Positions 17,901 through 26,259 of a DNA stretch of 34,767 nucleotides are shown piece by piece. The stretch is from Bradyrhizobium yuanmingense. GTDB lineage: Bacteria; Pseudomonadota; Alphaproteobacteria; Rhizobiales; Xanthobacteraceae. The first letter of the stretch is position 1. Each line of letters starts with the position of its first letter. Both the position numbers and the translations under genes were made by a program. Under the pieces are notes generated by a model. The model was not told the DNA's origin. It saw nothing but the letters and a program-made list of their open reading frames with translations, and ran no database searches. The stretch spans positions 1 through 34,767 of the forward strand of contig NZ_FMAE01000018.1 of NCBI RefSeq assembly GCF_900094575.1, read 5' to 3'.

Positions 17901-18794
17901 TTAATATGGCAAAGCAGCAGATCGGCCGTTGCGACTGAGCAGAACACGTCCATCCTCAATTCGATCAACGGTCCATCCATTACTTAAGAGCGCGCCGACG
18001 AAATACTTCTGTCCGGCAATAAGCAGATAAGGTTCGCTTCCGCGCCAGACGGCTTGGACAGCAATCGAAGACGGCATCTTCTCCTCTTTCACCGTGACAG
18101 CATTCACAAGGGTCGTGGTACCGTTGGTTTGGCGATCGAACCATTGCTGGATTTCTTTCCATTTTGCGACGAGGTTCGGCGCAATTGTGCCTTCCGCGGT
18201 CACAACGCCGGGGCCGCGCCCGATCTTAACGTCAAGAAGGCCCGCTCGTTCGATTTCTTGCCGCAGCGATACGGCCATTTCATCAGCAGCTCTCGGATCG
18301 AAATGATCGACGGTTGGCTTAGTGGCAATCTCGACGGCGCGCGACGACTGGGTACTTGGCACCACCGCCCTATCGCCGGGGGAGAGGATAATTGAGACGG
18401 TGCCGATCACGACAGAGCTGAGCAGAACCAGGCTGAGTGCGATGATCGAGCTGCGAGAGCGCTTGCTCGAAGCAACTGGCTGGACATCCTCTGTCGACCA
18501 GCGGATGGACATCGCACCAGCATGAATGACCGCGGGTAGGGGCACTCTGACGCTCTCACCTGAAGTGATGCTCGCGAGGCCGTCTATGCTGATATTGGCG
18601 GCGAGCGCCTCGACTTCAATCGAATCGCGCTGCGCGATGATCCGAAGGTGATGCGGTTCAAGCCCTTGTTCAACGAAGATCATGTCGGCATCGAGGCCGC
18701 TGCCAACAATGCTTTCGCCGCCCGCTGCCTTTCCCTTGAGCCCGGTATAGAGCCCCGAAAGCACCTCGAACTCGAGCGAAACAGAGTCGTTCAC
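17901..18794 (-). CDS. sctD: Inner-membrane ring protein SctD (Y4yQ/RhcD)
   Basis: The 297-aa product has the SctD architecture. An N-terminal FHA-like cytoplasmic domain covers about residues 1-90 (FEVLSGLYTGLKGKAAGGES). One transmembrane helix lies near 114-137 (SSIIALSLVLLSSVVIGTVS), and a periplasmic BON-like ring-building part follows (LRQEIERAGLLDVKIGRGPG). It would form the outer of the two inner-membrane rings around RhcJ. The start is GTG 18794 with CAGGAGG five bases upstream. It follows nopA after a strong hairpin, suggesting lower expression than nopA. It corresponds to y4yQ of NGR234. Confidence 0.85.
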   Translation of the reverse strand: MNDSVSLEFEVLSGLYTGLKGKAAGGESIVGSGLDADMIFVEQGLEPHHLRIIAQRDSIEVEALAANISIDGLASITSGESVRVPLPAVIHAGAMSIRWSTEDVQPVASSKRSRSSIIALSLVLLSSVVIGTVSIILSPGDRAVVPSTQSSRAVEIATKPTVDHFDPRAADEMAVSLRQEIERAGLLDVKIGRGPGVVTAEGTIAPNLVAKWKEIQQWFDRQTNGTTTLVNAVTVKEEKMPSSIAVQAVWRGSEPYLLIAGQKYFVGALLSNGWTVDRIEDGRVLLSRNGRSAALPY

Positions 18795-18818
18795 GATAAC
18801 CTCCTGAATAACGAGAGA

Positions 18819-18843
18819 AGCCGTACGGCAGTGCCGTACGGCT
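18819..18843. terminator. Perfect hairpin between nopA and sctD
   Basis: An 11-bp perfect stem (agccgtacggc / gccgtacggct) with a 3-nt loop lies between the nopA stop and the sctD ribosome binding site. On the minus strand it is followed by a pyrimidine-rich TCTCTCGTTATT. It may act as a partial terminator or an mRNA-stabilising structure, leaving more needle-protein message than ring-protein message. Confidence 0.6.
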
Positions 18844-18909
18844 CATCCAGATTTCGTCATTCACAGCGCGGCGACGGTAGCAACGCGGTGAGCCACCCGT
18901 CTTGCAGAA

Positions 18910-19101
18910 CTACTGAACGCGCTCGTCGGCGACCTTCTTCTCGGACGAGAGTTCGGTCGTGATTCGACGCATTGCCACGGCCTGGGCCTGAACTTTCTGG
19001 CTAACACGCTCGAATTCAGCCATCTGGTTCTGGAAGCCCGTATCGCCCGTCGGCTGGGCACCAGCAGCGCCGCCATTTCCGCCAACATTGTCAACTGCCA
19101 T
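18910..19101 (-). CDS. nopA: Type III pilus/needle protein NopA
   Basis: The 63-aa protein is the right size for the rhizobial pilus subunit NopA, which forms the extracellular filament through which Nops pass. A Gly/Ala-rich N-terminus (VGGNGGAAGAQPTGD) precedes a helical part, FQNQMAEFERVSQKVQAQAV and MRRITTELSSEKK, as in needle subunits. ATG 19101 has GAAAGG about 9 nt upstream. It lies 42 bp after nopC in the tts-controlled operon and is followed by a strong hairpin. Confidence 0.88.
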   Translation of the reverse strand: MAVDNVGGNGGAAGAQPTGDTGFQNQMAEFERVSQKVQAQAVAMRRITTELSSEKKVADERVQ

Positions 19102-19143
19102 GTCTACTTACCTTTCTGTTAGGATAACCTTGGTTCTGACTTG

Positions 19144-19452
19144 TTACGAGTTGTGGGCCGGCGAGATGATCGCAGGAATCGAAAGGAACATGGGCGTACC
19201 GCCGAGCGTGCTGAGCCCAAGGTTCAGCTCCGGGCTCTTGCTGAGAGTATCTGACTTGGGTTGTACCTCGCTCTTGTCGCCGGCGTCTTTGTCGTCTGCG
19301 GCCTTATAGTGGTTACCCTCGTCGGGCACCGAGGTGTGGACCACCTTGTCAAAGACCTTGTCCACGGTCCCGCCCAGTGCCGAACCAATGGCCGCTCCGG
19401 CAGGACCGCCAAGGTATCCGCCGGCAGCGCTTCCGATCATTTCTCCGATCAT
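19144..19452 (-). CDS. nopC: Secreted nodulation outer protein NopC
   Basis: The 102-aa protein begins MIGEMIGSAAGGYLGGPAGA, continues with a Gly/Ala-rich segment and an acidic, Lys/Asp-rich middle, and ends hydrophobic (MFLSIPAIISP). This matches the size and N-terminus of NopC, known to be secreted through the rhizobial system and required for normal nodulation. AGGAGA lies 5 nt before ATG 19452. The gene is first in the minus-strand operon, 64 bp below a strong tts box, so it is likely flavonoid- and TtsI-induced. Confidence 0.85.
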   Translation of the reverse strand: MIGEMIGSAAGGYLGGPAGAAIGSALGGTVDKVFDKVVHTSVPDEGNHYKAADDKDAGDKSEVQPKSDTLSKSPELNLGLSTLGGTPMFLSIPAIISPAHNS

Positions 19453-19516
19453 CGCATTCTCCTATCCTCGTCTTGTTGCGCTCAATAGACGACTGCTCGC
19501 CTAGATTTCAGCGGCC

Positions 19517-19552
19517 TCATGCTAGGGGCGCTAGCTTTCGAAAAGCTGACGA
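19517..19552 (-). promoter_or_regulatory. tts box driving the nopC-nopA-sctD-rhcV operon
   Basis: The minus strand reads TCGTCAGCTTTTCGAAAGCT followed by AGCGCCCCTAGCATGA, a full match to the known TtsI-binding core. It ends 64 bp before the nopC start codon. Confidence 0.92.
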
Positions 19553-19565
19553 GCCTCATGTTGAG

Positions 19566-20125
19566 GCGAGTGGGTTGATCTTTTGCGGCAGCCTTGCATC
19601 TGCTCGCAATCACCGGCTCGCCCGGGCGTTCCCAGCCCCGCCTATAATCGGCTTGGCTCAAGGCCGGGTTGGATGGTGCTTAGCTGCGCGTTCAGGAATG
19701 AGTTTACCTTGCGGACCCTGCACAGGCGCGTGGCCTGCCGGATAGAGCGCGGAAGCGGGATAAGGTCATAGAGTTGTGCGGGTCTCAGTCCGCGCTTGAC
19801 TCGCTTGGCTAACATGGGCGGCTTGCGAAAAATCAGGTTCCGTGAAGATCCTAATGCCGGAGAGACTGGTGCGCGCGCGTGCTCAACCGATCGATCGCTG
19901 CTCGCAGATGATGTGCACGACCGGCGGGAGCGCTGATTGCGCGGGGAGGATGAGATGACTGGTTGATGACCGGCAGACGTGGCGTATCGCGAAGACATAG
20001 GGGCACATCTGGTACCAGACGATTCTTGCGGACAGGTGCGTTGAAGCTTGCGATACAGCTTAGCGAAGGATGCGTCTCGCACATGCGATCGATGTCAAAG
20101 TGCGTGCGGCTTCGCTCGCTCATCG
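19566..20125. other. Gap between divergent tts promoters
   Basis: About 560 bases separate the nopC and nopE1 promoters. Short frames on both strands carry no motif I recognise, and I see no credible gene or further tts box. Confidence 0.5.
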
Positions 20126-20161
20126 TCGTCAGCTTTTCGACAGGTATTCGGGCTACAGTCT
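20126..20161 (+). promoter_or_regulatory. tts box upstream of nopE1
   Basis: The plus strand reads TCGTCAGCTTTTCGACAGGT, differing from the core at two or three positions, followed by ATTCGGGCTACAGTCT. The start codon lies 213 bp further on, leaving a long untranslated leader. Confidence 0.85.
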
Positions 20162-20374
20162 TTGTGAGTTAAATGCGGTGATGTGATCGTGCGGTTACCG
20201 TGGTGCGGCGAGAGGAAGATCTCATTAGGGCTGGTGGTTCTGGCAAGAGAAGCAGTCGTTCGTTCGGATGAGCTAATGGTGCGTTCTCATGCAAATCGAA
20301 GCTGCGTACCTTGGTTGACTATGCGTAGCGCTCGCAGTTTTACAGATTTCGTCTATGCAACAGGAGTAAACTAA

Positions 20375-21820
20375 ATGCCGTATCTTCCCGTGGCCGGTCT
20401 TCCGGTGGTGGGCGCGCCCGACTCGATGAATGGAGTGGTGCCAGAAGGCGCGGTTGTCACTCCCGCCTTCAACGCCTTGTTGGGACAGTATGCTCCGGCG
20501 AGCTACCAGTACCTACCGGTGGCCTCACCAGCCCTCGTCAGTTCGGTCGCCGTTCCCGTCGTCGTGACGCCAGCCGTCGTTACGACCCAGGCGTACATGA
20601 TGGCGCCTCCTCCTCCCACCATGCTGATGAGCCAGCTGAATCAAAATTCTGAGCCTGCTGTGGATCCGGTGTGGACGCATGAGGTCAAGGATGGCAAGGC
20701 CACGATCAACCTTGGGGACAAGTACACGATTACGGCCAATGAAAAGGATGGCACCTGGACAGTTCGCAACAACCAGACTGGTCATGTCACGGTAATTCAT
20801 GGCGATCCCCACGTTGATGCCGACGGAGACGGCAAAGATGACTTCGATTTCAAGAAGGATATGACGTTTCAGCTCGACGACGGCACGAAAATTACTGTCA
20901 ATAACGTCGACTACGGTAATGGTGAGGCCATCTCTTCAAAGCTTACCATTACGAACGGCCATAACGCGATGGTTGTCGAGGGGCTCGGCGACGACAAGGA
21001 TGGCAAAAACAATCTAAGGGTGACGCAGTCCAATGCTGGTATGACGCTTGACGAGCTGACGTCCGATGGTGCCCAAACGATCCATGAGAGTGGCCAAGGC
21101 TGGGTCGATGGGGCCGGACGCGCGGTGAATCAGGCGAGCATCGATGCAGGCGAACAAGGGCGCGGGCCTGGTAACTACCAGTATGCAAGCGCAGCGCCTG
21201 CCTCTACCGCCCCCGTCTTCTTCGTTCCTCCGCCGCCGCCGCCTCTTGCGATGGTGCCTGTTGCGGTCGCCCAGGCACCGACGCAGTCGTCTCAGCCGGC
21301 GCCAGTCTGGTCGCATGAGGTCAGGGGCAGCAGGGCCGAGATCAAGCTTGGTGATAAGTATTCGATGCTGGTGGACGAACGTGACGGAACGGTGCTCATT
21401 CGCAACAATCAAACGGGCAAGATCACAGCGATCCACGGCGACCCCCACGTCGATGCCGACGGTGACGGCAAGATCGATTTTGACTTCAAAAAGAACATGA
21501 CCTTCCAGCTCGACGACGGCACGAAAATTACCATCGACACCGTTGATATCGGCAACGGCAAAACGATGGCATCGAAGCTGACCATTACCAACGGCGACAA
21601 TGCCATGGTCGTCGAAGGTCTTGGAGACCGCTTCGACGGTAAGAACAACCTTAAGGTGACGCAGTCAAATGCGGGCCGTACGCTTGATCAGCTGACTTCG
21701 GATGGAGCCCAGACGATTTATGAACAACCAGGCTCGGGCTGGGTCGATCGGTCTGGACGCCAGGTTAACCAGGCGATCATCGACAGCAATGAGAATCCAG
21801 GCACACCGTCGGACGCTTGA
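20375..21820 (+). CDS. nopE1: Type III effector NopE1 with two self-cleaving DUF1521 domains
   Basis: The 481-aa effector has two copies of DUF1521, the metal ion-inducible autocleavage (MIIA) domain described for NopE1 of Bradyrhizobium. Each copy contains IHGDPHVDADGDGK, with the scissile Asp-Pro bond at residues 144-145 and 356-357, then FDFKK, MTFQLDDGTKIT and AMVVEGLGD. The Asp-rich DADGDGK stretch looks like a calcium site. Pro-rich linkers precede each copy (MMAPPPPTM; FFVPPPPPPLAMVP). The first 90 residues, hydrophobic and Pro/Val-rich, form the export region. Cleavage of both copies would release three fragments. ATG 20375 has AGGAG 9 nt upstream, and the gene ends in a strong terminator. 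Both catalytic copies are intact. Confidence 0.95.
   Translation: MPYLPVAGLPVVGAPDSMNGVVPEGAVVTPAFNALLGQYAPASYQYLPVASPALVSSVAVPVVVTPAVVTTQAYMMAPPPPTMLMSQLNQNSEPAVDPVWTHEVKDGKATINLGDKYTITANEKDGTWTVRNNQTGHVTVIHGDPHVDADGDGKDDFDFKKDMTFQLDDGTKITVNNVDYGNGEAISSKLTITNGHNAMVVEGLGDDKDGKNNLRVTQSNAGMTLDELTSDGAQTIHESGQGWVDGAGRAVNQASIDAGEQGRGPGNYQYASAAPASTAPVFFVPPPPPPLAMVPVAVAQAPTQSSQPAPVWSHEVRGSRAEIKLGDKYSMLVDERDGTVLIRNNQTGKITAIHGDPHVDADGDGKIDFDFKKNMTFQLDDGTKITIDTVDIGNGKTMASKLTITNGDNAMVVEGLGDRFDGKNNLKVTQSNAGRTLDQLTSDGAQTIYEQPGSGWVDRSGRQVNQAIIDSNENPGTPSDA
20654..21775 (+). repeat. Internal tandem domain duplication in nopE1
   Basis: The stretches 20654-21135 and 21300-21775 encode near-identical domains (WTHEV/WSHEV to GWVD). 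The DNA has long near-identical runs such as ttccagctcgacgacggcac in both, indicating a duplication with later synonymous drift. Confidence 0.85.
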
Positions 21821-21870
21821 GTTGGCCGCAAGCCTGGCGAAGCGTTCTCAGCTTGTGGGTAAGTCACTGA

Positions 21871-21894
21871 AGCGGGCGTTAGCGCCCGCTTTTC
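21871..21894 (+). terminator. Rho-independent terminator of nopE1
   Basis: A perfect 8-bp stem (agcgggcg / cgcccgct) with loop ttag is followed by a short T run (tttcg), 50 bp after the nopE1 stop. Confidence 0.88.
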
Positions 21895-22480
21895 GTGTTC
21901 GGCGAGGCAGATGAAGATAGTAGGTGCGGCGGCGTATCGATCTGGATCGCCGCTCTCATCTCGCGATCGGGGCTGTCTAAGCTTGGGCGCCAATCGTACC
22001 GACAGACCCGCCATGACCTCACTGATCAGGTACCCGCAACATTTTTCGATGCTGGTCTCAGCGGTCCAGGAGCTGTGCTGGTATGCGCGCAGCGAGCGCC
22101 AAAGCTGCCGACTTTATGATCTCAGAGGGTCTCTCTGACGCCCAATTTCGCGGGCGGCTCCAGAACCGATCCAGGACAGCCACCTGACCGAATTGATCAT
22201 CAATGGGGAAGCGGTTGGTTCCGCTTGAAACCTGCTGACTGAAAAGCACTCGATGAATCCGCATCGAAGAGTGTGGCGTATGCCCGCCTAGCTAGACGCT
22301 GCGGCGTCTTCCGAGAGTTCCCAGTGCGATCGGATTGCGACCGGCCGCACCGCCAACCTGGAGGACCACCTAAGACGCGTCTAGCGGCTGGTTTGCCAAG
22401 TCGGCTGCTTCGCCCGGTCGTTCTCGGTTCGGCTTGCCTTCCGAAGAGTCTTCCCTGTGCGCGTCTGATAATACGGGCCT
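21895..22480. other. Gap between nopE1 and nopH
   Basis: About 590 bases contain only short frames, such as a minus-strand frame at 22058-22264 with RFPIDDQFGQVAVLDRFW. None has a recognisable family, and I regard the region as decayed or intergenic. Confidence 0.45.
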
Positions 22481-22684
22481 TCACCCATCATCTAGCTCGC
22501 TCATAGCGTCATCCATATCTGACTGGGAATCGCTTATGACCTGGGTGGCGACGGCAACCAGAGCCTTTTCGAAGGCTCGCTGCAACAATGCTGCGGGCGA
22601 GTTGTCGCCGCCGTTCGCGGCGTTGTCGGTGTTTGTGCCAGCTTCTGGCGCCGTTGCTGCGATATCGGCTGTGCCTGTGTCCAT
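22481..22684 (-). CDS. nopH: Small secreted protein NopH
   Basis: From ATG 22684 the product is 67 aa and acidic: MDTGTADIAATAPEAGTNTD, then a helical LLQRAFEKALVAVATQVISD and an acidic end, DMDDAMSELDDG. A tts box ends 47 bp upstream, so this is very probably a type III substrate. Size, orientation and place between nopE1 and rhcC1 fit the small protein NopH reported from the B. japonicum secretome. The longer frame upstream runs through the tts box and is not translated. No strong ribosome binding site is visible. The name is from memory and moderate. Confidence 0.65.
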   Translation of the reverse strand: MDTGTADIAATAPEAGTNTDNAANGGDNSPAALLQRAFEKALVAVATQVISDSQSDMDDAMSELDDG

Positions 22685-22731
22685 GTCATAAAACCCAGAT
22701 AGCGGCGGCGCCGCGAGATGACCTATTCCCG

Positions 22732-22767
22732 CCGTTCTAGCAGGGACAGCTTGCAAGAAGCTGACGA
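22732..22767 (-). promoter_or_regulatory. tts box upstream of nopH
   Basis: The minus strand reads TCGTCAGCTTCTTGCAAGCT, then GTCCCTGCTAGAACGG. Two core positions differ from the strongest boxes. It is 47 bp before the proposed nopH start. Confidence 0.88.
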
Positions 22768-23696
22768 AGAGTGAGGCTGGATTAATGCTGTGATTCCTGC
22801 GCTCAGTGATCTCGGGTGGCTCCGCGCCTTTGGAGTTTGATGCGCAAAGGACGGTGCCGGTTCGAATCATTCGGCCGCTGTTGTCTCCAGGAACATCGGC
22901 GCGCATCGGTCCGGCTCCAGGCGCGACTGAGGGCCAGTGGATCGGATGGGCATCTGCGCTCGGCTGCCGTAGAGAGCTGGCCTCTGTCTCACGATACGAG
23001 CTAAAAAGCTATCGACGGAGGTGCGCCTTGCCCGGCTTCTGAAACAGGCCATCGCGTGCAAGTGGCTGCTTTGGCCCGGCTGCAAAAAGGAGATGAGAGA
23101 CCTTGGGGTGCCGAACAGAGTTTTCGCGGATCAATCCGTCGATCTCTGATGATCATGCTTTGGATGATCCGCGGGCATACGTCACTGAGAGCTGTTATCA
23201 GCAGGCCGTTACCGCCGGATGCTAGAGTCCTCGTTTTGCGAATGATCAATCGTTCGCCAAGGAACGGCGGACAAGCGGCAGAGCAAGCACTTCGATGTTG
23301 AAGGTGCTCAGGGGGGCGGTCATACCCTGACTCTCCTGATCCGGAACGCCCTTACCCTCATCTCGACGGCATGAACGTCTCGCGGTGCTCTTAAATCGCA
23401 CCGTACTCGCGGGTCCGGCGCGCCAGACCTGATTTCGCAGCTAAATTGCGATGTTCTTCTCCGCGGGCCATTGTGTTCTCAGCGAACCATTGAGAACTGT
23501 TTCACGCATTCGGCTCGCGCGGTCTTTGATTTGGCCGCTACCCCTCGCGAGCTGGTCTGGCACTTAGGAGTGGCCGGAAAAGAGAAGGGTGGCCGCGAAT
23601 ACCCGCCGGCAAGCTCGCCTCTCACCAGGTGTCCTGCGATCTCTGAGTCTTTGTCGGCCCCGCGGAGATCGCCCTTCCGTTGCACGGCTGCAGCCG
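22768..23696. other. Gap between nopH promoter and repeat-rich gene
   Basis: About 930 bases have no frame with recognisable motifs or consistent coding character on either strand. A 14-bp palindrome (acggctgcagccgt) at 23684-23697 overlaps the end of the next gene and could help end its transcript. Confidence 0.45.
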
Positions 23697-24562
23697 TTAG
23701 GGGATGGGCGGATCTTCCGCATCTAGAGGTTGGTCTTGCCCTTCCTCTTCAGGCCAAAGGGTCGGATCTAGCGAAGGTGTGAGACGAATGAAGTCCTCCT
23801 CTCTCCATTCGGCCGTATGAGGCACGCCGAGAATGGCGAAAACTGTTGTCGGGTTGTCTTTGCTTGGCTTCACTCCGCTGCGCTCCAGCATGTCCATCTG
23901 AGCGCCGGTGGCTGTTTGAGGCGTAAACACCCAATAGTCCTTGGCGAGATGTCCGTCCCACATACGGAACTCGGAAAGTTCTGGCGGAGCTGCGGAAGAC
24001 CCAGGTTGGGCCGGTCCCGCCTGCAATGGCCGGGCATGGGAGGGGCCGGCGTGCGACGGCTCACCCTGAAAAGGGGCGGTGTGCGATGGTCCTGCATGCG
24101 ATGGGCCCGCTTGTGGCTCACTGTGCCGTGGCTCGGCATCAGACGGGTCGACATCCAGATTCTGCCATATCAGATCTTGATCGAAGCCGGGATGTTCCTC
24201 GATCGCCTGAGCGATGGTCTGCGGCGAGAGATGCTGCCGGCCGTTTTCCGGCTCAGGCGCGGCGACAGCCGCAGGCGCGGCATTAGATTATCCTGCCAAC
24301 CCGAGTCTGGCGAATGGGGATGCGCTAAATCTTCGTAAGGCGGATACAGGTGTCCGGTATCAAAGTATGGAGAGTAGGGATGGCCCGCGTCCAGATAGGG
24401 TGAATAAGCCTCGCCCTGCAGCAGTGGATGGGCGACGCCCTGCGCCAAAGCGGGAGCCTGTGCGTCGCTGAGCTGCCGGTCGAATTCGGTTGCATCTGAA
24501 GCCTTCCGTGCTGCGTCGGGCTCCGGGCTCGTATTCGCCGGGGCGACTGCATTGAAATCCAC
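23697..24562 (-). pseudogene. tts-controlled repeat-rich secreted protein, frameshifted
   Basis: The start is GTG 24562 with an excellent AAGGAGGA five bases upstream. The first frame reads VDFNAVAPANTSPEPDAARK, then imperfect repeats of the kind (Y/H)SPYxDxGHPY up to about 24290. From there the coding continues in another frame: APEPENGRQHLSPQTIAQAI, EEHPGFDQDLIWQNLDVD, then Pro/His repeats QAGPSHAGPSH...GEPSHAGPSHARP, and a folded-looking end, FRMWDGHLAKDYWVFTPQTA to EWREEDFIRLTPSLDPTLWP. In that second frame a TAA lies just above the junction, so one base has been lost or gained near 24280-24297. The tts box 205 bp upstream marks it as a type III substrate. I do not recognise a family. Repaired length would be about 290 aa. 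Confidence 0.7.
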
Positions 24563-24766
24563 CCTGTTCCTCCTTCCAACTGATGACGCGCATCGAGTTC
24601 CGCGAAGCCTCGGCTAGCTCGGAAGCACACGTGCGGAGGCCCACATTGATTTTTAATACTCGCGCCGCCTGCAAAGACAGCACTACCTAATTTCCCTTGA
24701 GCGCCTGGTCTCTGATCCCTCTATCAGGGTTGCCCCAAGCAAGGCAGCCGTCCAGACCTCGCAGGC

Positions 24767-24802
24767 TCATGCTGGGGACCGTAGCTTTCGAAAAGCTGAC
24801 GA
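24767..24802 (-). promoter_or_regulatory. tts box upstream of the repeat-rich secreted gene
   Basis: The minus strand reads TCGTCAGCTTTTCGAAAGCT, then ACGGTCCCCAGCATGA. The core is identical to the nopC box. It ends 205 bp before the GTG start, and it lies downstream of the rhcC1 stop. Confidence 0.92.
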
Positions 24803-24867
24803 TCGGATGAATATAGGCGTACGCCGGACGGACCGACTTTGCTCGGAGCGGTTTTGCATCTTCGACC

Positions 24868-25590
24868 TCACTTCTGGCCTGGACCGGTTTCGCGCAAAGT
24901 GCCCTCATGGTGCGGCGTTTCGGGAGAACCTTCCGGCCGCCCGTCTCGCAAGACCGTGCTCGAGGAACCGCGAAACAACATCAAAACCGACTCGCGTTGT
25001 GGCCTCTCGGCTGCGACGGGGCCGCGCCGGGCCTGCGCTTCCGCCACAAGGCCTTTAAGGGTCTGGTCCACCAGCGCAACAAATCGGGGTGGGCCAGAAG
25101 CAAGGATGAGGCCCTCTCCCGGAGCCGGTTTCACGATATAGCGCTCATCTGAGATGTTGAGCGCGTCGAGCGCGGAGGTGAACGCATCGAAGCTGATCGG
25201 GTTCAATACGATGAGCCGGCTTTGCGCCTCGTGGGCGGCGGAGATGTAAAGGACGAGCCCGTCGTAATACCACTGAAGATTGTACAGGTTAGTCAAACGA
25301 TCAAGGAATTCTCGTGGCGGCAGGTCCGGCATTCGTCCGCGAATCCGGCCCTTGACCTCGGCGCTGACATTGACCCTGATATTGAGATTGTTGCCGAACT
25401 CCTGCAGCGCCGCAGGAAGATCCTGATCGAGAACAGTGTAGCTATAAGGGGCGGACGGCAGCGAAAGGGATGCAGCAGACGAGCGCATTATCCCGATACA
25501 GACAAAAACGCCGGCACAAAAAATTCTTTCTAGAATATGTACGATCGTGGATCGCGCGAGCATTCCCGGACGCCTTCCGCTCATCATCAT
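24868..25590 (-). CDS. rhcC1: Split secretin subunit RhcC1 (N-terminal part of SctC)
   Basis: The product is about 240 aa and corresponds to only the N-terminal periplasmic domains of a type III secretin, as is usual in rhizobia, where RhcC2 supplies the pore. A hydrophobic leader (FCAGVFVCIGIMRSSAASLS) precedes the secretin N0 domain, YTVLDQDLPAALQEFGNNLN, IRVNVSAEVKGRIRGRMPDL and LYNLQWYYDGLVLYISAAHE, then an N1-like region to about residue 170. The last 60 residues are polar and Arg/Glu-rich. The start is uncertain: three consecutive ATG codons end at 25584 and a further one lies at 25563. It diverges from nopB. No minus-strand tts box lies above it. Confidence 0.88.
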   Translation of the reverse strand: MMMSGRRPGMLARSTIVHILERIFCAGVFVCIGIMRSSAASLSLPSAPYSYTVLDQDLPAALQEFGNNLNIRVNVSAEVKGRIRGRMPDLPPREFLDRLTNLYNLQWYYDGLVLYISAAHEAQSRLIVLNPISFDAFTSALDALNISDERYIVKPAPGEGLILASGPPRFVALVDQTLKGLVAEAQARRGPVAAERPQRESVLMLFRGSSSTVLRDGRPEGSPETPHHEGTLRETGPGQK

Positions 25591-25657
25591 CAAGTTGGAG
25601 TTTGGTCCTAGCTTGAAAGCGAAAAGTGATCTTTAGATGACGTAGTCAGACCGATCT

Positions 25658-25693
25658 CCGTCAGGTTTTCGTCAGCTCGCCAGCCTATGAACT
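25658..25693 (+). promoter_or_regulatory. tts box driving the nopB-rhcU operon
   Basis: The plus strand reads CCGTCAGGTTTTCGTCAGCT, then CGCCAGCCTATGAACT. It is a weaker match (differences at positions 1, 8, 15 and 16), ending 46 bp before nopB. Confidence 0.8.
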
Positions 25694-25738
25694 TGATCGG
25701 TTCATCGGTTAACGCCTAGGTCTCACCACACGAGCACA

Positions 25739-26251
25739 ATGACTCATTCCATGTTGTTAGGCGCAACGCCGATCTCTCCCAGTCCTGCCGACTGTCTTTC
25801 CAGTGCCTGCTCGCCCGCAGCTGCTGGCGAGCAGGCGGGCTTTGAGCAGTCCCTAGCGCAAGTATCTGCAAATCAGGGATCTGCTCTCCCGCCTGCGGAT
25901 CGGCCCGTAGCGGCTTCGCCGATATTGGAGGTCCAGCGCACGAATGTGCTGGCAAGTCCGCCGGGTGACCGAATCCTCCAAACCCTTTCCAGTATGTACC
26001 AGGGCCGCGCCGTTCCTCCGGCGGTTGCGTCGGCTGCCGTGACTAATGTACAGCCTGGACCGGCTACGCAGCCGCTTTTGCAGATGGATAACGTCGGTGC
26101 ACATGCGGATGTTAAACCGGTTGGAGCCGATTTTGAGTCGATGATGACGAATCTGCGAGACGTATACAGGGACGTTATTCAGGTTTCCCTCGTCTCTAAG
26201 GGCACCAGCGCTGTCAGCTCGTCGCTAAACAAGCTGCTATCGGCCGGCTGA
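25739..26251 (+). CDS. nopB: Type III surface/inner-rod protein NopB (NolB)
   Basis: The 170-aa protein is Pro/Ala/Gln-rich over most of its length. Its ordered C-terminus (FESMMTNLRDVYRDVIQVSL, then SSSLNKLLSAG) resembles the inner-rod SctI family. NopB is known in rhizobia as a surface component needed for export of other Nops. It is the first gene of the operon, 46 bp after the tts box, with no strong ribosome binding site visible. rhcJ begins 8 to 20 bp after its stop. The frame is intact and the length is normal. Confidence 0.9.
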   Translation: MTHSMLLGATPISPSPADCLSSACSPAAAGEQAGFEQSLAQVSANQGSALPPADRPVAASPILEVQRTNVLASPPGDRILQTLSSMYQGRAVPPAVASAAVTNVQPGPATQPLLQMDNVGAHADVKPVGADFESMMTNLRDVYRDVIQVSLVSKGTSAVSSSLNKLLSAG

Positions 26252-26259
26252 ATAAGCTG

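Noticed and set aside
19642..20123. Minus-strand frames between the nopC and nopE1 promoters
   Set aside because: There is no ribosome binding site and no recognisable family; composition resembles shadow frames.
23684..23697. 14-bp palindrome as an operator
   Set aside because: A single self-complementary site at a gene end with no second copy; more likely a 3' structure or chance.
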